From positions 370,037 through 434,036 of the forward strand of contig JAMYHL010000034.1 in the NCBI GenBank assembly GCA_025531455.1: DNA of 64,000 nucleotides, written 5' to 3'. This DNA comes from Apiotrichum sp. Y4204 (Eukaryota; Basidiomycota; Tremellomycetes; Trichosporonales; Trichosporonaceae). Below are positions 1 through 12,900 of the stretch, one piece after another. A model generated the notes under the pieces. It was not told the DNA's origin and searched no databases. It saw nothing but the letters and a program-made list of their open reading frames with translations. A program made the position numbers and the translations under genes. Within the stretch, counting starts at the first letter, position 1. The number at the start of each line of letters is the position of its first letter.

Positions 1-1001
1 GACCAGTCTGACGCCCTCATCTTCCCAGAAGGGAGCTACGATGTGGTGCTGATTCTCGATACACGCGAGGTGGAGTCGCGGAAGAGTCGGGACAAGATTG
101 CGGAAAGCCTCACTGCACGGGGTATTACTGTCGAGACGCGCGCTCTGCGGCTGGGCGATATGTGCTGGGTCGCAAGAAGGAAAGATGGACTGGGAGATGA
201 GGAGGACGAGTGTGTGCTCGACTATGTGGTGGAAAGGAAGCGGCTGGATGACTTGTGCTCTAGTATCCGCGACGGACGATATCAGGAGCAGTGTGTGAGT
301 GTTCGAAAGATGAGTGCTGCTCGTCACCTCTCAGCAGTCTCACATGATGTTCGATTCGCTGACGACAGTTCCGTCTCTCACAGTCGTGCATCCGCAATGT
401 CTTCTATGTCGTCGAGGATTGGCAGACTGCTGCGCGAATGGAAGCGAACGGAAAGCAGATCATGACCGCCAAGTCTCAGATCCAGGTCATCAACGGCTTC
501 TTCCTCAAGGAGACACACAAGCTGAGCGACACGATCGACTTTCTCGCCACCATGACCCGCGTCATTGCGTCGACGCACAAAGACCTGCACGTCATTCCAA
601 GTCGGCACCTCTCACGCACATCCTACACATCTCTCCAGGCCGCGCTGCGCCGCAACTACCCGTCCACAAGCTATCTCACCTCTTTTGACGCGTACCAAGC
701 ACTAAACGACAAATCCGCCGCTCGCACACTGCGCGAATCCTTTGGCCGCATGCTCCTCTGCATCAGGGGTATGAGTCCCGAGCGCGTCGCCGCCCTCCTC
801 GACAAGTGGGACACGCCGCGCGCACTGTACGACGCCATGGTGGAGCGCCACGCGCTCGGGACGGTCGGGACCGGCGCGCGTGCCCGCCCACCGAGCCACT
901 TCTTCGCCGAGGAAATTGCGGGCGAAGGACGGCGCAAGATTGGCCCGGCGCTCAGCCGCGACCTGTGGAAGTGTCTCTGGGGAGAGGAGAGGGAGGAGTA
1001 A
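1..1001 (+). CDS. MUS81: MUS81 crossover-junction endonuclease, 3' part
   Basis: Catalytic subunit of the Mus81-Eme1 structure-selective nuclease, which cuts branched replication and recombination intermediates in the nucleus. Model: join(1..294, 369..1001). The 5' end lies outside the window, because the frame is open from base 1. The ERCC4 nuclease core is clear: LILDTREVESRKSR near the start, then the active-site motif VERKRLDDL followed by SIRDGRYQEQ, typical of Mus81. A 74-bp intron (gtgagt...gacag) joins YQEQC to FRLSQSCIRNVFYVVED, restoring the family sequence. The C-terminal helix-hairpin-helix region is seen as LLCIRGMSPERVAALLDKW. The gene ends with TAA and is convergent with SPT6. 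The visible 309 codons are nuclease plus tail; the N-terminal HhH part is not seen. Confidence is high. Confidence 0.93.
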
Positions 1002-1880
1002 ACGTAGTGGAACAGTGTAGCCTAGTCATAGACCATGTATTTTGGGGTGTCCCTTGTACTGTACTTGAGCTGTCTTGTGTCTTGTCCTGACGTTTTCCTC
1101 GACGTTGCAATGAGCTTGTAACACAGCTTGCGTCGTCATTGACAGCTTCACCACAACCTCAAAAAGGATTCAGTTTCACCGCTCCAGATCGATAAGTGCA
1201 ACTGGGACATGTGCAGTGGCAACGCATACCAGCACAACGCATCGCGCGTACCCATACCGAGTAACGGCATGACCACATGAATCGAGTACTCGCAAGTTGT
1301 GCGATGTGTTTGAACGCGCCTGACTTTTTTCTTCTTTTTTGCACTTTTTTCAGCTATCTTTTTTTTTTTTTCTTTTTTTTTTTTTGTGCCTGTGATCTTC
1401 TTATGGTCATGCTCATCTCACTACGTCGCGTCCGCGTCCGAGTCCGCGGTCCCGTTCCCCGACGCCCGTTCTTGTCTTGCAGTGATTGATGTACCCACAC
1501 TACAGTTCTTTGGTGTGTGCATGAAGATCTGTCTCTTATCTCACATTCCTTTTATTCTTGTTGATTTCTCCTTTGTTGTGACGGTGATTTTTGTCAGACA
1601 TACCAACTGCGCCGACGATCCCGACGATCTCCCACTACTAGTGTGACCAAAGACCCCCTGCCCCCCGGAGATCAGGACAGCTCTGTGCCTGTGCCCTATG
1701 ATCCGATGCTCAACCCATATCGGGCCATCCTGTTCCTGTCGATCGCAGCACAGGCTACACGCTTGCTCCTATACACATCCCCTCGTCCAGCGCTTCCTTG
1801 CTTGTTTCCGATACGCCTGCTCTAATGCTACTGTATGCATAATCACGATGATAGTGTACACCTAAAAGACTCCCTTTTCC
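1002..1880. other. Convergent intergenic region
   Basis: These 879 bp lie between the MUS81 and SPT6 stop codons. The stretch holds long T/pyrimidine runs at about 1326-1385. Its short ORFs lack homology, codon style or splice logic and look non-coding. It presumably carries both 3' UTRs and terminators. Confidence 0.6.
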
Positions 1881-4800
1881 TCAGTACCCGCCGTTGCCCC
1901 GTGCCGCCATGCCGCCACCACGTCCACCGCCGCCGTACCCATATCCGCCGGGCGTGTATCCGCCACCGCCGCCATAGCCGCTCGGCCCGCCGGGAGGACC
2001 GCCATAGCCGCCAGGCGGGCCGCCAGCTCCAGGAGGGGGGCCGTACCCCGGCCCAGGGGGAGGGCGCATCGGTGTGCGGCCGCCGTAGCCCATGGCGGGT
2101 GTTCGCCCGCCGGCTGCTGGTGTGCGGCCACCTGCGAGCGGTGTGCGGGCGGGCATGCGGACTGCTGGTGTCCGCCCGCCGCCCTGCTCTGCCAGTCGTG
2201 TCGAGTATTGCGCCTTGAACGCGTTGCACAATTCTGTAACTCCGGGGACCTCGGCGTTATTCAACTGGTACGCGCCTGGGAGTACACGGACGGGCCAGGT
2301 CTGGATCTGGCCACCGTCCTTTGTCGCCTTGTTCAGGAAGCAGAGCTTGAGCCATCCCGGATGGTCGCTGTCGATGCTGAAACCGTACATGCTGCGGCCG
2401 GGGTGCGCCTGTACGTAGTTCTTGAGATATGTTTCTGTCTGTCAGCAAAACTCTCGCACTTTGCTCATCATATCCACACTCACCCAGCTCCGCCTCTGAG
2501 CGGTACTTGTCCGACGCCTGCATCTCGTCAAACTTGCGCGCGATGGCGCGCACGTGGTTGATGATGAGGTCGTCAATGTCGGCGTACGAGTACTTGTTCG
2601 CGATGCGGAGAATCCTGCCGACGGCATACTCGTTGGGCTTGTCAATCTCCTTGACATCAATGTGCTGGAACACATCCTCGTCCACTTTCCACGTGACGGC
2701 AAGGTGGTCGACTCCCTTGGATGAGGGCCGGACGACGACGTCGCCCCGCTGCATGCCGGCGAGGTACTGCTCCGCCTGGCCCGAGTTGAAGACGTGCCAT
2801 GCCGGGTGGTTGACAACACGCTTCACGGAGCCGGCCTTGTGGCGACGCTTCGCGGCAGCAGCCGCCTCCGCAGCCTGCTTGCGGTCCTCATTGTTGAACG
2901 CCTCCTCGCGGAATGGCTGGATAAAGGGAACCGACTGTTCCAAATCACTCGGGCGCGTAGAGATGCGCACCTGGAACCGCTCCGGCTCGGGATGCAAGAT
3001 GACGGCCTTAATAGCGGAGTTGCGAGGGAAGATGTCCTCGAGCGGGCGATCCAGGTCGCGGTCGTCGACATACTCGCGCTCGAGAACAGCCTCAATACCG
3101 GACTCGAGAGTGCAGAAGACGCGGCTTGAGAGCGCACGACGCACGGTCGCAGTGACACGCAGACCCTGGCCGATGGTGCGCACCGTTTCGCCAGTCAACA
3201 TTGTCACCACCTCCCAAGCGGTCGGGACGTAGAATGCTGGGCGGCGGTCCGCATGCCACTGAATGAGCTCCTGCACGATGGCGTTCAGCGTATGGCGCTT
3301 GTTTCCCTCTCCCTGGCGCTGGAGGTTGAAGGCAAAGTCGTCCACATTCAGCTCCGACAGCTTCCTAGCGCGATCCTCGTCCTGCATGAGCTGCAGGACA
3401 ACGGCCGAGCGGTGCTGGTCGGCGACATCCTCCGCGTCGAGATCAAGCGAGTCTTGACACATCTTCTGCGCGTACTCATAGTCCTCCGGGTGGATGCGCG
3501 TCATGTCGAGCGGCTCCGGCTCCTCGTGCGGGTCGTCCGAGAGCATGATGTCCTTGATGTCATTCTTGATGATGAGGAAGCCAGCAACATTCTCAAAGAC
3601 AGTGGGACCGAATGTGCCGAGCTCGGAAAGCTGCATGCGGTTGATGAGGGTGCCTCCGAGCTTTGAGATGGCATTGTGGAGCTGGTCCGCCTTGCGAGGG
3701 CCGAGACCAGCGACATACGGCAGCATGGTGCGGGAATAGGCATCCGACACACACGCATTCACGTCCAGCCCGATAAAGCAGACGGAGTTTACCAGACCAC
3801 GCTCAAGCTGCGTGAGCAGACGCTCCTCGGGGACGAGCTTCTGGTGGTGCTCAAGGTACGACACGGCCGAAATCTGGCGACCGAGGCGGCAGTACTCGTT
3901 GAGGGGGTTCTGTGCGTATCTCGCGAGGCCGAGCGCGTAGCGGCCATTGACCGGCAGCTCGGGGTGCTCCTTGGCTGCCTCGTCCGAGTTCATGTAGAGG
4001 CGCGCCGTGGCGTCGTTGACAAAGATCAGCGGGATGAGAGGCAGGCGGTCGTCAAAGTCGGCCTGGGCGGCCATGAACTCTTCATGCGAGCCGTAGTTTT
4101 CCGAGACAGGTGGACGCAGGCCACTCTGGTCGATGGCGAGCTGGCGGAGCGCGCCCCGTGCGTCGTCCCGCAAACGACCAGTGTGGATGGACAGGCCTCC
4201 AATCACGACAACATCGGGGCGGCGCTTCTCCACCAGTTCCAAAAACGCGTTGCGCGGCTCCTGGTCCCGCAGGTTGTCGAACTTGTACGTCGCACGCACG
4301 TTTCCATCCGTGTCGAGCAGCACCGACATGACAGCATCCTGTACGGATCCCTGGCCGACCGTGATGGCCAACACCGTCGGCGTGCGGTCGATGGCGTTGG
4401 GACGCGAGAAGGGGCGGACGTTGACCCTCTGAGGGTTAGTATATCATCTGATACCCATAGACTCACAAATTCCAGCTCCATGCGGCAGCGCTCTGCAATG
4501 AACTCCTCACACTGCGAGCGCAAATGCTCCTTGACCCAGCGCGTCGCCATCGGGAGGTAGTGCTCGTTGATGACATCATCCACAATCTGCTCGCGCAGTC
4601 CGTTCCACATCATGGAAATCTCGCCATAGTCCTTTGACGTGCAGCACATCTTGAGCGTGGAGGCAAACGTGTCGACCTGCTCCTTCGGGACCGTAATGTC
4701 GATTGTGACGAGATCCTCCTCTTCCGCCTTGAGGATGTGGAGGAACTGCGGCGTGTCCTTGAACTGGTCAATCGGCTTGTTGGTCAGGAACTTGAAGGTG

Positions 4801-6592
4801 TAGTACGCGTGGTACTCGTCAATGACGGTCATGCCGCGGTCTGTCGGAGTGACAGTGACAACTCCGCATGCGTCGACAAACTCTCGTGCTTGCTGGCGGA
4901 AGGACGGGTCCTTGGCGAGGTCGTTGATGATCACCCGCTTCGCGTCGTCGATGGCATCCTGTGGCGTGGCGTACATCGTGCCCTCGCCGGAATACTCCGC
5001 AGCGACATCCTCTGGCCGGCGGTCGGGGTTCGTCGGCGGCGGGGGATCTCCGTTCGGGTCGTTGAACGCGACGGCCACAGTGGGGATGTCGATGCCAAAG
5101 TCATTGACAAACTTGAGAATCGGGCCCTCGCGGCCGTCCGTCGAGTGCCGCTCGGGGAGACGCTTCTGGCCGTCCTCGAGCGCCTGTTCCTCCTTGATCG
5201 CGCGAATGTCGGCCGCGTAGTGGTACGACAGCCAGTCGAGGCCTTCAGTAGCCGCCTCAATTGAGAGACTACAGGTCGACTCCAGCAGATGGCCCGTGAG
5301 GTACGCGTCCTCGATGCCCGGATGGCGCGCCTGGATCTTCTTCCACATGTCGCGTACACGCTCGCAGCGCTGCCAGATGGCGCGGAACTTGATTCCAAGG
5401 TCGTAGAGCGTCCACAACTCGTCTCGCTCAAGGAACTGGACCGAGCTTTGGCCGGCATTCTCGAGAATGCTGAAGGCGTCGCGCTTGTAGTGCCACAGAT
5501 GCGGCACCTCGAGATGCTGCACAAACATCATGTTCAACGCCTGCGCAACTGCCTTCGTGTACTCGTTTGCGAGATCGCTGCGCCGCGGTGCGCCGTGTGG
5601 GTTGTCGTATGTCGGCTCGGGCCACGAGCCGTCCGGATGCATGTCGCAGAAGAGGTACTGCGTGCGCTTTGAGATGCGGTTGAATGCCCAACCCGCGGCG
5701 TGCAGTGGCGGCGGGTAGAGCTCGTCCGGCGCGAGGATCGGGTTATCACTGAGAGTAGAGTTGACAAGCTGGTGACGCTCTGGCCTGTCCGTGTGCGCGA
5801 TTGCGCGGTCCTCGTCTTGCAGTCGACGGGCCTTGACTTCTCCCGGGTCAAACACATCCTCGAGACGCAGGTCCTTCCGCGCCTCGTAGTCGTCCTCATA
5901 CTCCATCCCTTCCTCGCCATCCAGCGCCCAGTCGTAGTCGTGCCCGTCACCGAACACGTCGAAGATTTCGTTCCACGAACTGGATAAGCACCTATCCTCT
6001 CACATTTAACTCACTCCTTGTCCACACCTGCGAGCTCTGGACGCTGCCGTGCCTGCGCCATACGGGCGCGCTTCTCCTCGAGCTTGCGCTGCTTGCGCTC
6101 CTCTTCCGTCTCATTGCGCGCGGTATCTTCCTCCTCGTCATCCTCGATGAAGTCGTCCAGGTCGTCGGAGTCGTATTCTCCCCTGCGGCGGTCCTCCTCA
6201 TCGTCGAACATGTGCTCTAGCCGGTCGGCCCCTTGGGAGTCGGAGCGGCGACGGAGGCGCTTCAGCGGGCGGGACGGCCCGTAGCCCGCGTTCTCATTCA
6301 GGAGATCAAGATCATCCTCCGAGAGCCCTTCCTCCTCTCGCCGCTGCCGCTCGCGCTCACGGCGCTTGCGCTTGCGCTCCTTTCTCCTCCTGCGGCGGCG
6401 CGCCTCGTCATCCTCCTCCTCCTCTTCCTCATCCTCCTCCTCATCCACAATGAAGCCGTCCGCGATCCGGCGAATCTCCTCCTCATCATCGTCGTCCTCC
6501 TCCTCTGACGAGTCGTGGTCCGGGTCGGGGTGGCGGTCGCCGTACGGGCGGATGTCGTCACCCTCTCCCTCAGAGGACGCGTCTGAGGCCAT
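1881..6592 (-). CDS. SPT6: SPT6 transcription elongation factor / histone chaperone
   Basis: Nuclear RNA polymerase II elongation factor and H3-H4 chaperone. Model: complement(join(1881..2434, 2484..4428, 4467..5979, 6015..6592)), 1529 aa, with introns of 49, 38 and 35 bp. Order seen: a very acidic and basic N-terminus; the spliced signature [12 protein letters not shown] (an Spt6 hallmark, created exactly by the 35-bp intron); helix-turn-helix region; YqgF-like domain ([20 protein letters not shown]); helix-hairpin-helix ([17 protein letters not shown]); S1-like region; then tandem SH2 domains with the phosphate-binding stretch [11 protein letters not shown]. The C-terminus is glycine-rich and carries several GGRTP repeats, more like an Spt5 CTR than a usual Spt6 tail. 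It is divergent from NUP85 across a short promoter. Confidence 0.95.
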
Positions 6593-6949
6593 CTCGCGAG
6601 TGAATCAAGTGGCGGAGGTCGGAAAAGTTCGAGGCGGTAGCGGGGAACGCGATGCTGCGCTCCGATTAATCGCCGTATCGACGACGGGGTGAATAAGAAT
6701 GGGAAGCGGAGGATAAGAATGTGAATGTAACAAGAGATGAAATGCATACAAAGGTGGTACTTCGAGTGTGTCACTTATCCGCCAGCACCTGGCTGGGTGG
6801 CGGCATTTCGGAATTATGACAGTGTGGCACTCCACTCTCTCCCAGCCAGCCCTGTGCTCGCCGCCTTTTGTGCCGTCGTCGCGATCATGACACCCAAGAT
6901 TTCGACCAAACAACAACAAAACAACCCACACTCCAGCCATTCACCAGCC
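6593..6949. promoter_or_regulatory. Divergent SPT6/NUP85 promoter region
   Basis: These 357 bp separate the SPT6 start (-) and the chosen NUP85 start (+), so both 5' regions lie here. No TATA box or known operator could be identified with confidence. An in-frame ATG at 6887 could add 21 residues to NUP85. Confidence 0.5.
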
Positions 6950-9465
6950 ATGGCCTTTGGCGACCCGCTGCCATTCTCGTTCTCCCAGCCGGGGGCAGTC
7001 AAGAACCCCTCTCCGCTCATCAACTCGTTTGGCGCGAGTGCAACCCCGAGTGCGAGCGCCAACGGCACCAGCTCCTTTACCGATGACGACTGCGACGTGC
7101 TCGACCTGCAGCCGGCGGCGTTTAGCCGCGCGGACAAGGCAAAGTGGAAGGCGAGCGGGCGGTCGTTCCTTGCGGCTGCGAGCCCCGTGAACGGCGAGAT
7201 TATGGGGTGGACCACGGGCGAGAAGAAGGACACATCAGATGTGCGCTCCACCGCACGCTTGCGCTGACTCCAGAAACTCAGTGTCGCCGATCGCGTCGTG
7301 TACGTCGCCACGTTGAACAACTTTGCTCCTGCGGAGCAGACGCTCTATGCCGAGACATACACGCTGTTCGTCTCGCTGCAGCAGATTGCGGCGTCGTCCA
7401 TGCGCCTCGACAACTGGGACGGGCCGCCGAGCGCCGAGACAATAGTCCACATGAATCGGCTCGTGTCGATGTATCTCGAGGAAGTGGCGAAGATGGGCAT
7501 TGAGGTAAGTGCTAGTCCTGCGTGCTCGTAGACTTGTGCTGAGCCGGACGCTGACTCCTTTCAGCGTTACGAGTCTGTCCTCCATGCGTTCAGCCTTGCC
7601 CAGATGCTGTACCTGCCACGGGACGGCCGCGGCGAGAGCCTGCTCGGCGAGGAGCTGCTAGACTGGGTGAATGCGGTGGACACTGGTAGGTAGACCTGGA
7701 CTTCTCGAGCTCACAACAGTTCACATCAACGCCCAGGGCAATGAGATCATGGCCGCAAAGGACCCGTGGGCGGAGGCCACCTTCTTCCCCTTGATCGCGC
7801 GGTGTCTGCTGCGCGGCTTCTTCCTTGCCGCTGGAGAGTTTCTGCGCACATTGGAGTCTCACCCGCACCCGCCGATAGCAAAACTCGGTGCCATCCTGGC
7901 GAAGAGCGTCGCATCCTTCCCGCGCTCCACAAATGTCAAACTGTACCCGCTCGACCACCAGTTCATCTCGGCCCACAAGCAGTGGCTGGCTCAGCTGCGC
8001 GCGGACATTGTCACCTTTGAGGGCGGGCGGGGTCGCGGAAACTGGTTCGATGGGGAGTGGTCGTCGTGGGAGGAGGACTTCCGGAGTGTGACCGAGCTGC
8101 TGGAGGGCAAGCCGGAGCGTCTCTTCCAGGAGGCAGCCGACTGGCGCGAGGCAGTCGGAGCATGGGGTGTGCTGGTGGATGTCGGCCTGCGGCGAGACGA
8201 CCTCCCACGTGTCGTCAAGCGTGTTCTGGACGAGCTTCCTATCGACTCCACCATTCTCGATGACAGCATCCAGGCGAGCCTCTGTTCCGGCGACATTGTC
8301 AAGGCGCTGATGGGCTGCCACGAGCTGGACCGCTGGCTGGCGGCCCATCTGGGCGACGTGTTTGACAAGCTTGCCCTTATTCCTGACGACGAGGAGCGCT
8401 TCGACACCTCACTCCGTGACTACTACCTTCTCGACTACGCCGACATGCTCCAGGAGAGCCCGAGCCAGGGCGACCTGTGGCGGGTGATTGCAGAGTACCT
8501 GGCCGCGGCAGGACCCGAGGGGCGGGGACGCTTGCGCGAGTACGTGCTGCACATCGCCGTGCGTCTTGGTCGCGAGAAGAAGGACAAAGGGCGCGAGACG
8601 ATGGATGTCGAGGACGGAGAGCAGGACGAGGAGACGGCATCCCCCGATTTCCAGCAGTTCACCGAGCTGCGCGAGCTGTGTGCCGAGTTCAAGCTTGAAG
8701 ACGAGTGGCGCACAATCAGCACTGCTGTCGCGGAGCAGCTTATCCGCCGGGGTGATCTCGGCATAGCGGCGTCGATCTGCCTCGCGAGTGAGGACGGCTT
8801 CCTGCTCTCGCGGATAGCAGAGAAAATCTTTGCGTCGTTTGTGACAGACGGCGACGATGCCTTCCTGGCACTAGTTAATTCGTTGCCCGAGAGCATGCTT
8901 CATGAGGCACCGCAAAAGTTTAGCGACCTGCGTGAGCTGCGTCTCGATGCACGCGAGTCGACAATGGTCATGTTCGCCTCCCGCCTCGCCTTCCTCTCGG
9001 AATTCCGCGACTACCTCCTCTACTTGGCACAAGGCTCGCGCTCGCTCGCTGCTAAGAAGCTCATCAGCGTGTTGACATCGGGAATCACGCCGGTGGAGTT
9101 CTGGGCTGTTCTCCTCGCTGAGAGTGTGGATCTTCTTGAGGGTGAGTGCTCTAGTTCTGAATCGCATACTCATCCCAGACCGCGACATCAACTTCTCCTC
9201 GGCCGAGACGTTTGAGCTCATGCGCGTGCTGGAGGAGGTGCTCGCAAACGCAAAGTTTGCGCCGGAAGAGTACCTCCGCCAGTTGTGCCGCTACCTGGCG
9301 CGGGAAGAGGGCGCGAAGGCGAACGGCGAGGTGAACGGCGCGACAGACAAGGAGGACAAGAAGGATGACAGTGTAGCGGCCGCGGAGCGCAAGCTCGAGG
9401 TTGTGCGGCTTGCGCTCGCGCGGAATCTCTCGCGTGCGCTTGTTGGCGGTGACGGTCCATTCTGA
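6950..9465 (+). CDS. NUP85: Nucleoporin Nup85 (Y-complex)
   Basis: Scaffold nucleoporin of the Nup84/Nup107 Y-complex at the nuclear envelope. Model: join(6950..7240, 7274..7504, 7565..7685, 7720..9141, 9179..9465), 783 aa; introns of 33, 60, 34 and 37 bp. All splices keep frame and restore family stretches, for example FFPLIARCLLRGFFLAAGEF and, at the end, EDRDINFSSAETFELMRVLE, the conserved Nup85 C-terminal block. The fold is expected to be all alpha-helical (ACE1 type). The length fits the family. The start was chosen at the MAFGDPLPFSF methionine because upstream sequence is low complexity; 6887 is the alternative. It is transcribed divergently from SPT6. Confidence 0.88.
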
Positions 9466-9926
9466 TAGCATATGCAGCACAGTATACATTCATGATTCCC
9501 ACAGAAACTGCAGTGGCAAACAGACTCTTGATAGGCGGCGAAGGCCGATGAGCGCCATTTACGCGTGTCTATTATACCTAAACTCTAATAAAAATTTGCA
9601 CCCGCTAATACTACAATTGTAATGTCCTAAAAATGGCGGTCGCGACGGGGCGACGCCATCAGGCCGACGAGCAGCACGACGACGAACAACGGAACAATGA
9701 ACATGCAGACCTGCAAGACCTGCATCTCTTAATCACCACCGTCGCATCCCTCACCACCACCGCTTATCCACTCACTCTGTCTCCATCGCGCATGTCACCG
9801 CCAGCGTAGGCGGACTCGCCATAGCACGAATCAGTGCGAGGACCGAGACCGAAAGCCCACCAGATCCACCTCCTTTCCCACTCTTCCCACCAACTCTTGC
9901 CGCCGCTACCCGCTCCCATCATCTCC
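9466..9926. other. NUP85-SOG2 intergenic region
   Basis: This 461-bp gap contains the NUP85 3' UTR, an AT-rich patch near 9555-9625 and the upstream region of SOG2. A small minus-strand ORF inside it is listed separately. Nothing else is recognised. Confidence 0.5.
9627..9725 (-). CDS. Candidate 32-aa single-pass membrane micropeptide
   Basis: A short minus-strand ORF in the NUP85-SOG2 gap encodes 32 residues: a short amphipathic lead, one strongly hydrophobic helix (CMFIVPLFVVVLLVGLMA) and a basic tail (SPRRDRHF), then TAG. This is the layout of tail-anchored or proteolipid-like micropeptides. No family was recognised; it does not match Ost4 or Pmp1 as I know them. It could also be one exon of a larger spliced gene, since GT dinucleotides follow its start, or chance. 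Conservation in related species would decide. Confidence 0.3.
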   Translation of the reverse strand: MQVLQVCMFIVPLFVVVLLVGLMASPRRDRHF

Positions 9927-12900
9927 ATGGCCGCCTCCCTCTCGCCCGTGCCAGCCGGCGACGTGGCGGGCGGCGGGCGGCTGCGCTCCAACTCTGCTGC
10001 GCGGCCCACGTCCCCCGACCCCGCGTCGCTCACCGTCCGCCCGATACAGACGCCCTCGCTCCCACTCCAGCAGCTGCACCACCCGCAGCCGGCCCCGGCG
10101 GAGAGTGCAACTCCCGGCGCAAGTGCTAATGGCGGAGGAAGCGCCAGTGCACCGTTATCGAGTCCGCGGGCGACGGACACGCCGCCGCCGCGTCCGGCTC
10201 GCGCGCCGTTACGCTCACCTGCTAGCCTCCCGCGCTCGCCCTCCGGCACGGCACTCGGAGACGGCGCGCTACGGCTGTTCCAGAAGGCGCTCGACCACAG
10301 CAAGGATAACGGGGAGACGCTCGACCTGAGTCGTATGCGGATTGAGCGCATCACCGATGCCGAGGTCGAGTTTCTCCGCACACGCGCAGGCAAGGATAAC
10401 AAGGGCGTGTGGCGGCTCGCGCTGAGCTACAATGCGCTGTACGACGGGTGTATCGCCGCGTCGTTTGCGAGCCTCAACCGTCTGAGATACTTGAATTTGA
10501 AAGGGAATCATTTGACTGTCATCCCGCCGGCGGTGAGTACAGAGTGGCTTGGCGACAGGTAGGGGCAGGGCCGTCACACGAGAGCAAGTCCCCGCATGAG
10601 ACGCTTCCGCGAGCGCGAGATGGGACTGTCTGGACTGCCTCGGAGTTTCAGTACATCAGAGTGGAGGTGTCCATCCCGAATCCGACACGCCGCTCGCACC
10701 TCTCTCCCATGCCCACGGCTCCGCTAACTCACAGCTCTGCGAGATGCAAGGTCTTGAGATTCTCGACGTCTCAAAGAACCAGATCAGCGCGCTACCGGAC
10801 CGCCCGGGCCGCCTCGAGTCGCTCAAGGTGCTCTCGCTATCTAACAACTCGCTTACCGCGCTGCCGACGTACCTCGCCAACTTTACGAGCCTGAAGGTGT
10901 TCAAGGTCGACCACAATCCGATTGAATGGCCGCCACATGAGATCCTCGGACCGCTCGTGGACGCCGAGCCCCGCCGCGACACCGGAGAAAAGCGCGGACG
11001 CGAGGAGGACCTCCGCCCGTGGATCGAGGGGATGAAGACGTGGTTGAGAGAACAAATGGAGCCGGAGATGTCAGCAACAGCGCCAACGGATGGAGACGCA
11101 GCCCAAGCAGCTGCACCAACACTGGAGCCAGCACTTCCCGTGGTGCCGACAACTACCGCACCAGCAACTCCTGCAGCACCTGTGGCTGCCGGAGTTCCTG
11201 CAGTTCCCGGTCCAGGATCATCACCGTGAGCAAGCCACCGACGCCACTCGTCACCTCCACTGACAATCAGAGAATCCGCCCGCCCCGGACGCGAGGCCTC
11301 GTGGGTGCCGGTCCATCCAGAACCCCACGCACAACACGACCAGGTGCAGTCTCCACGTGCAGACGACGCCAACGCATCAACACTGTCACTGCCGGCCCAA
11401 ACGCGACATGACCGTTCCATCTCTTCGTCGTCCTTGACTCCACCGATATCGGCGTCCACATCCTCTTCACACTCTGCGCCTCCATCCGCCGGTCTCTCAC
11501 TTCCTCCCAAGCCACCACCCGTCCCTGGCCACAACCGCGGCGGCAGCTACACCGTCCCCCACCGTCTCAACGCCCTGGCAGCGAAGAAGTCCCTGCCCGA
11601 CCTGCGCAAGAGTCACGCAAAGATCATCGAGGAGCGCAGGGGTGAGCGCAGAGAGTACAGGAGTGGCGAGCGGCCGCTGCCTCAGTTGCCTGTCGCTGCC
11701 ACTACCTCGGCCTCTGCATCCGCATCCGTCTCCGCATCAGCATCAGCATCTACATCAACCACATCAGTCGCCACCAGTGCATCCATTCCAACATCCGCAT
11801 CTGCATCTACCTCAATACCTGCGCAACCCCGGACGCTTAAACCCATGGCGTCAATGGAGCTCACCGAGGCGGCCCCGCCGCCGACGCCGTCTCTGGACGA
11901 GTCGCGCAACTCGTACTTTCGCCGCGTTAGCATGCTGCCACCGTCGACGATCAGCAAGGCGGTCTCACCAGCGATGCTGCTGTTTATCGACGCTGTCCGT
12001 GGGTTGCTCTTCGCGCTTACGCAGCTGCACACTGCGCTGCGTGAGTACGTCAACTTTGCTGTGAGCGACCGCGTAGCGGGGGTGTTTGCGCGCGTGCTAG
12101 AGCCCGCAGGGCGCTACCTGTCGAATTTGATCAACGCATTGGATAGATTCGACTCGACATCGCGCCGCTCATCGCCGCCGGTGGCCGCTGTGCGCGGCGT
12201 CGTGGATGCCGCCAAGGAGAGCATCGCAGTGTTTGGCAAGATCATGGCCGTCCTCCGCTTCCAGACTCCGGCGTTCAAGGACGCTGACGTGCGGTACACG
12301 CGGCAACTGCTGCTGAGCATCTACGGCGGCATGGCGGAGGTGGCTCAGTCGTGGCGCACCATGGCTCCGTTACTGAGCGAGATCAAACCGATTCTGCGGG
12401 AGAGGGAACGAGAGCGTGAGCGGGATCGAGACAGAGACAGAGATCGTATCGAGTCCTCGCGCATCGACCCGCGACTGGAATCCCGACTTGATTCCCGTCT
12501 CGACCGCCTCGGCCTTGCCCTCGCGCCGCCAATGTCAAAGTCCATGTCTGGCGGACGGACCCCGATCTCACCCATCCCTGAGAGCGGCGAGAACCCCACC
12601 CCGGAACGCGGCACCCGCCCGCTGCCAGGTCTTACTCCCGGCGCGATGCCCCCGGTCGGCACCTCACCGCGCGCCAAGAGCCGCCGGCACGCGGGCTCTT
12701 TCTCCACCGAGGACGTCGAGCGCGGCATGTTGATGGGTTATCCCGTTTCCACGCCGCGCACCGACTGGCCGGATCTGTCGCGGATCTTCGAGCACGAGGC
12801 AATGGCGGACACGGCGCCGCCGCCGTTCCCCCTGAGCAGTGAACCCGAGCCGATCAAGAAGGAGAAGGAGAAGGAACGCGAACTCCCGCCAATCGTCACG

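Noticed and set aside
340..360. GTTCGATTC, a tRNA B-box match near base 346
   Set aside because: It lies inside the MUS81 intron, with no acceptor stem, D-arm or anticodon arm around it.
1843..2229. Overlapping ORFs of over 100 codons antisense to and in other frames of the SPT6 3' end
   Set aside because: They are frame shadows of the GC-rich Gly/Pro codons of SPT6, with low-complexity Arg/Pro composition.
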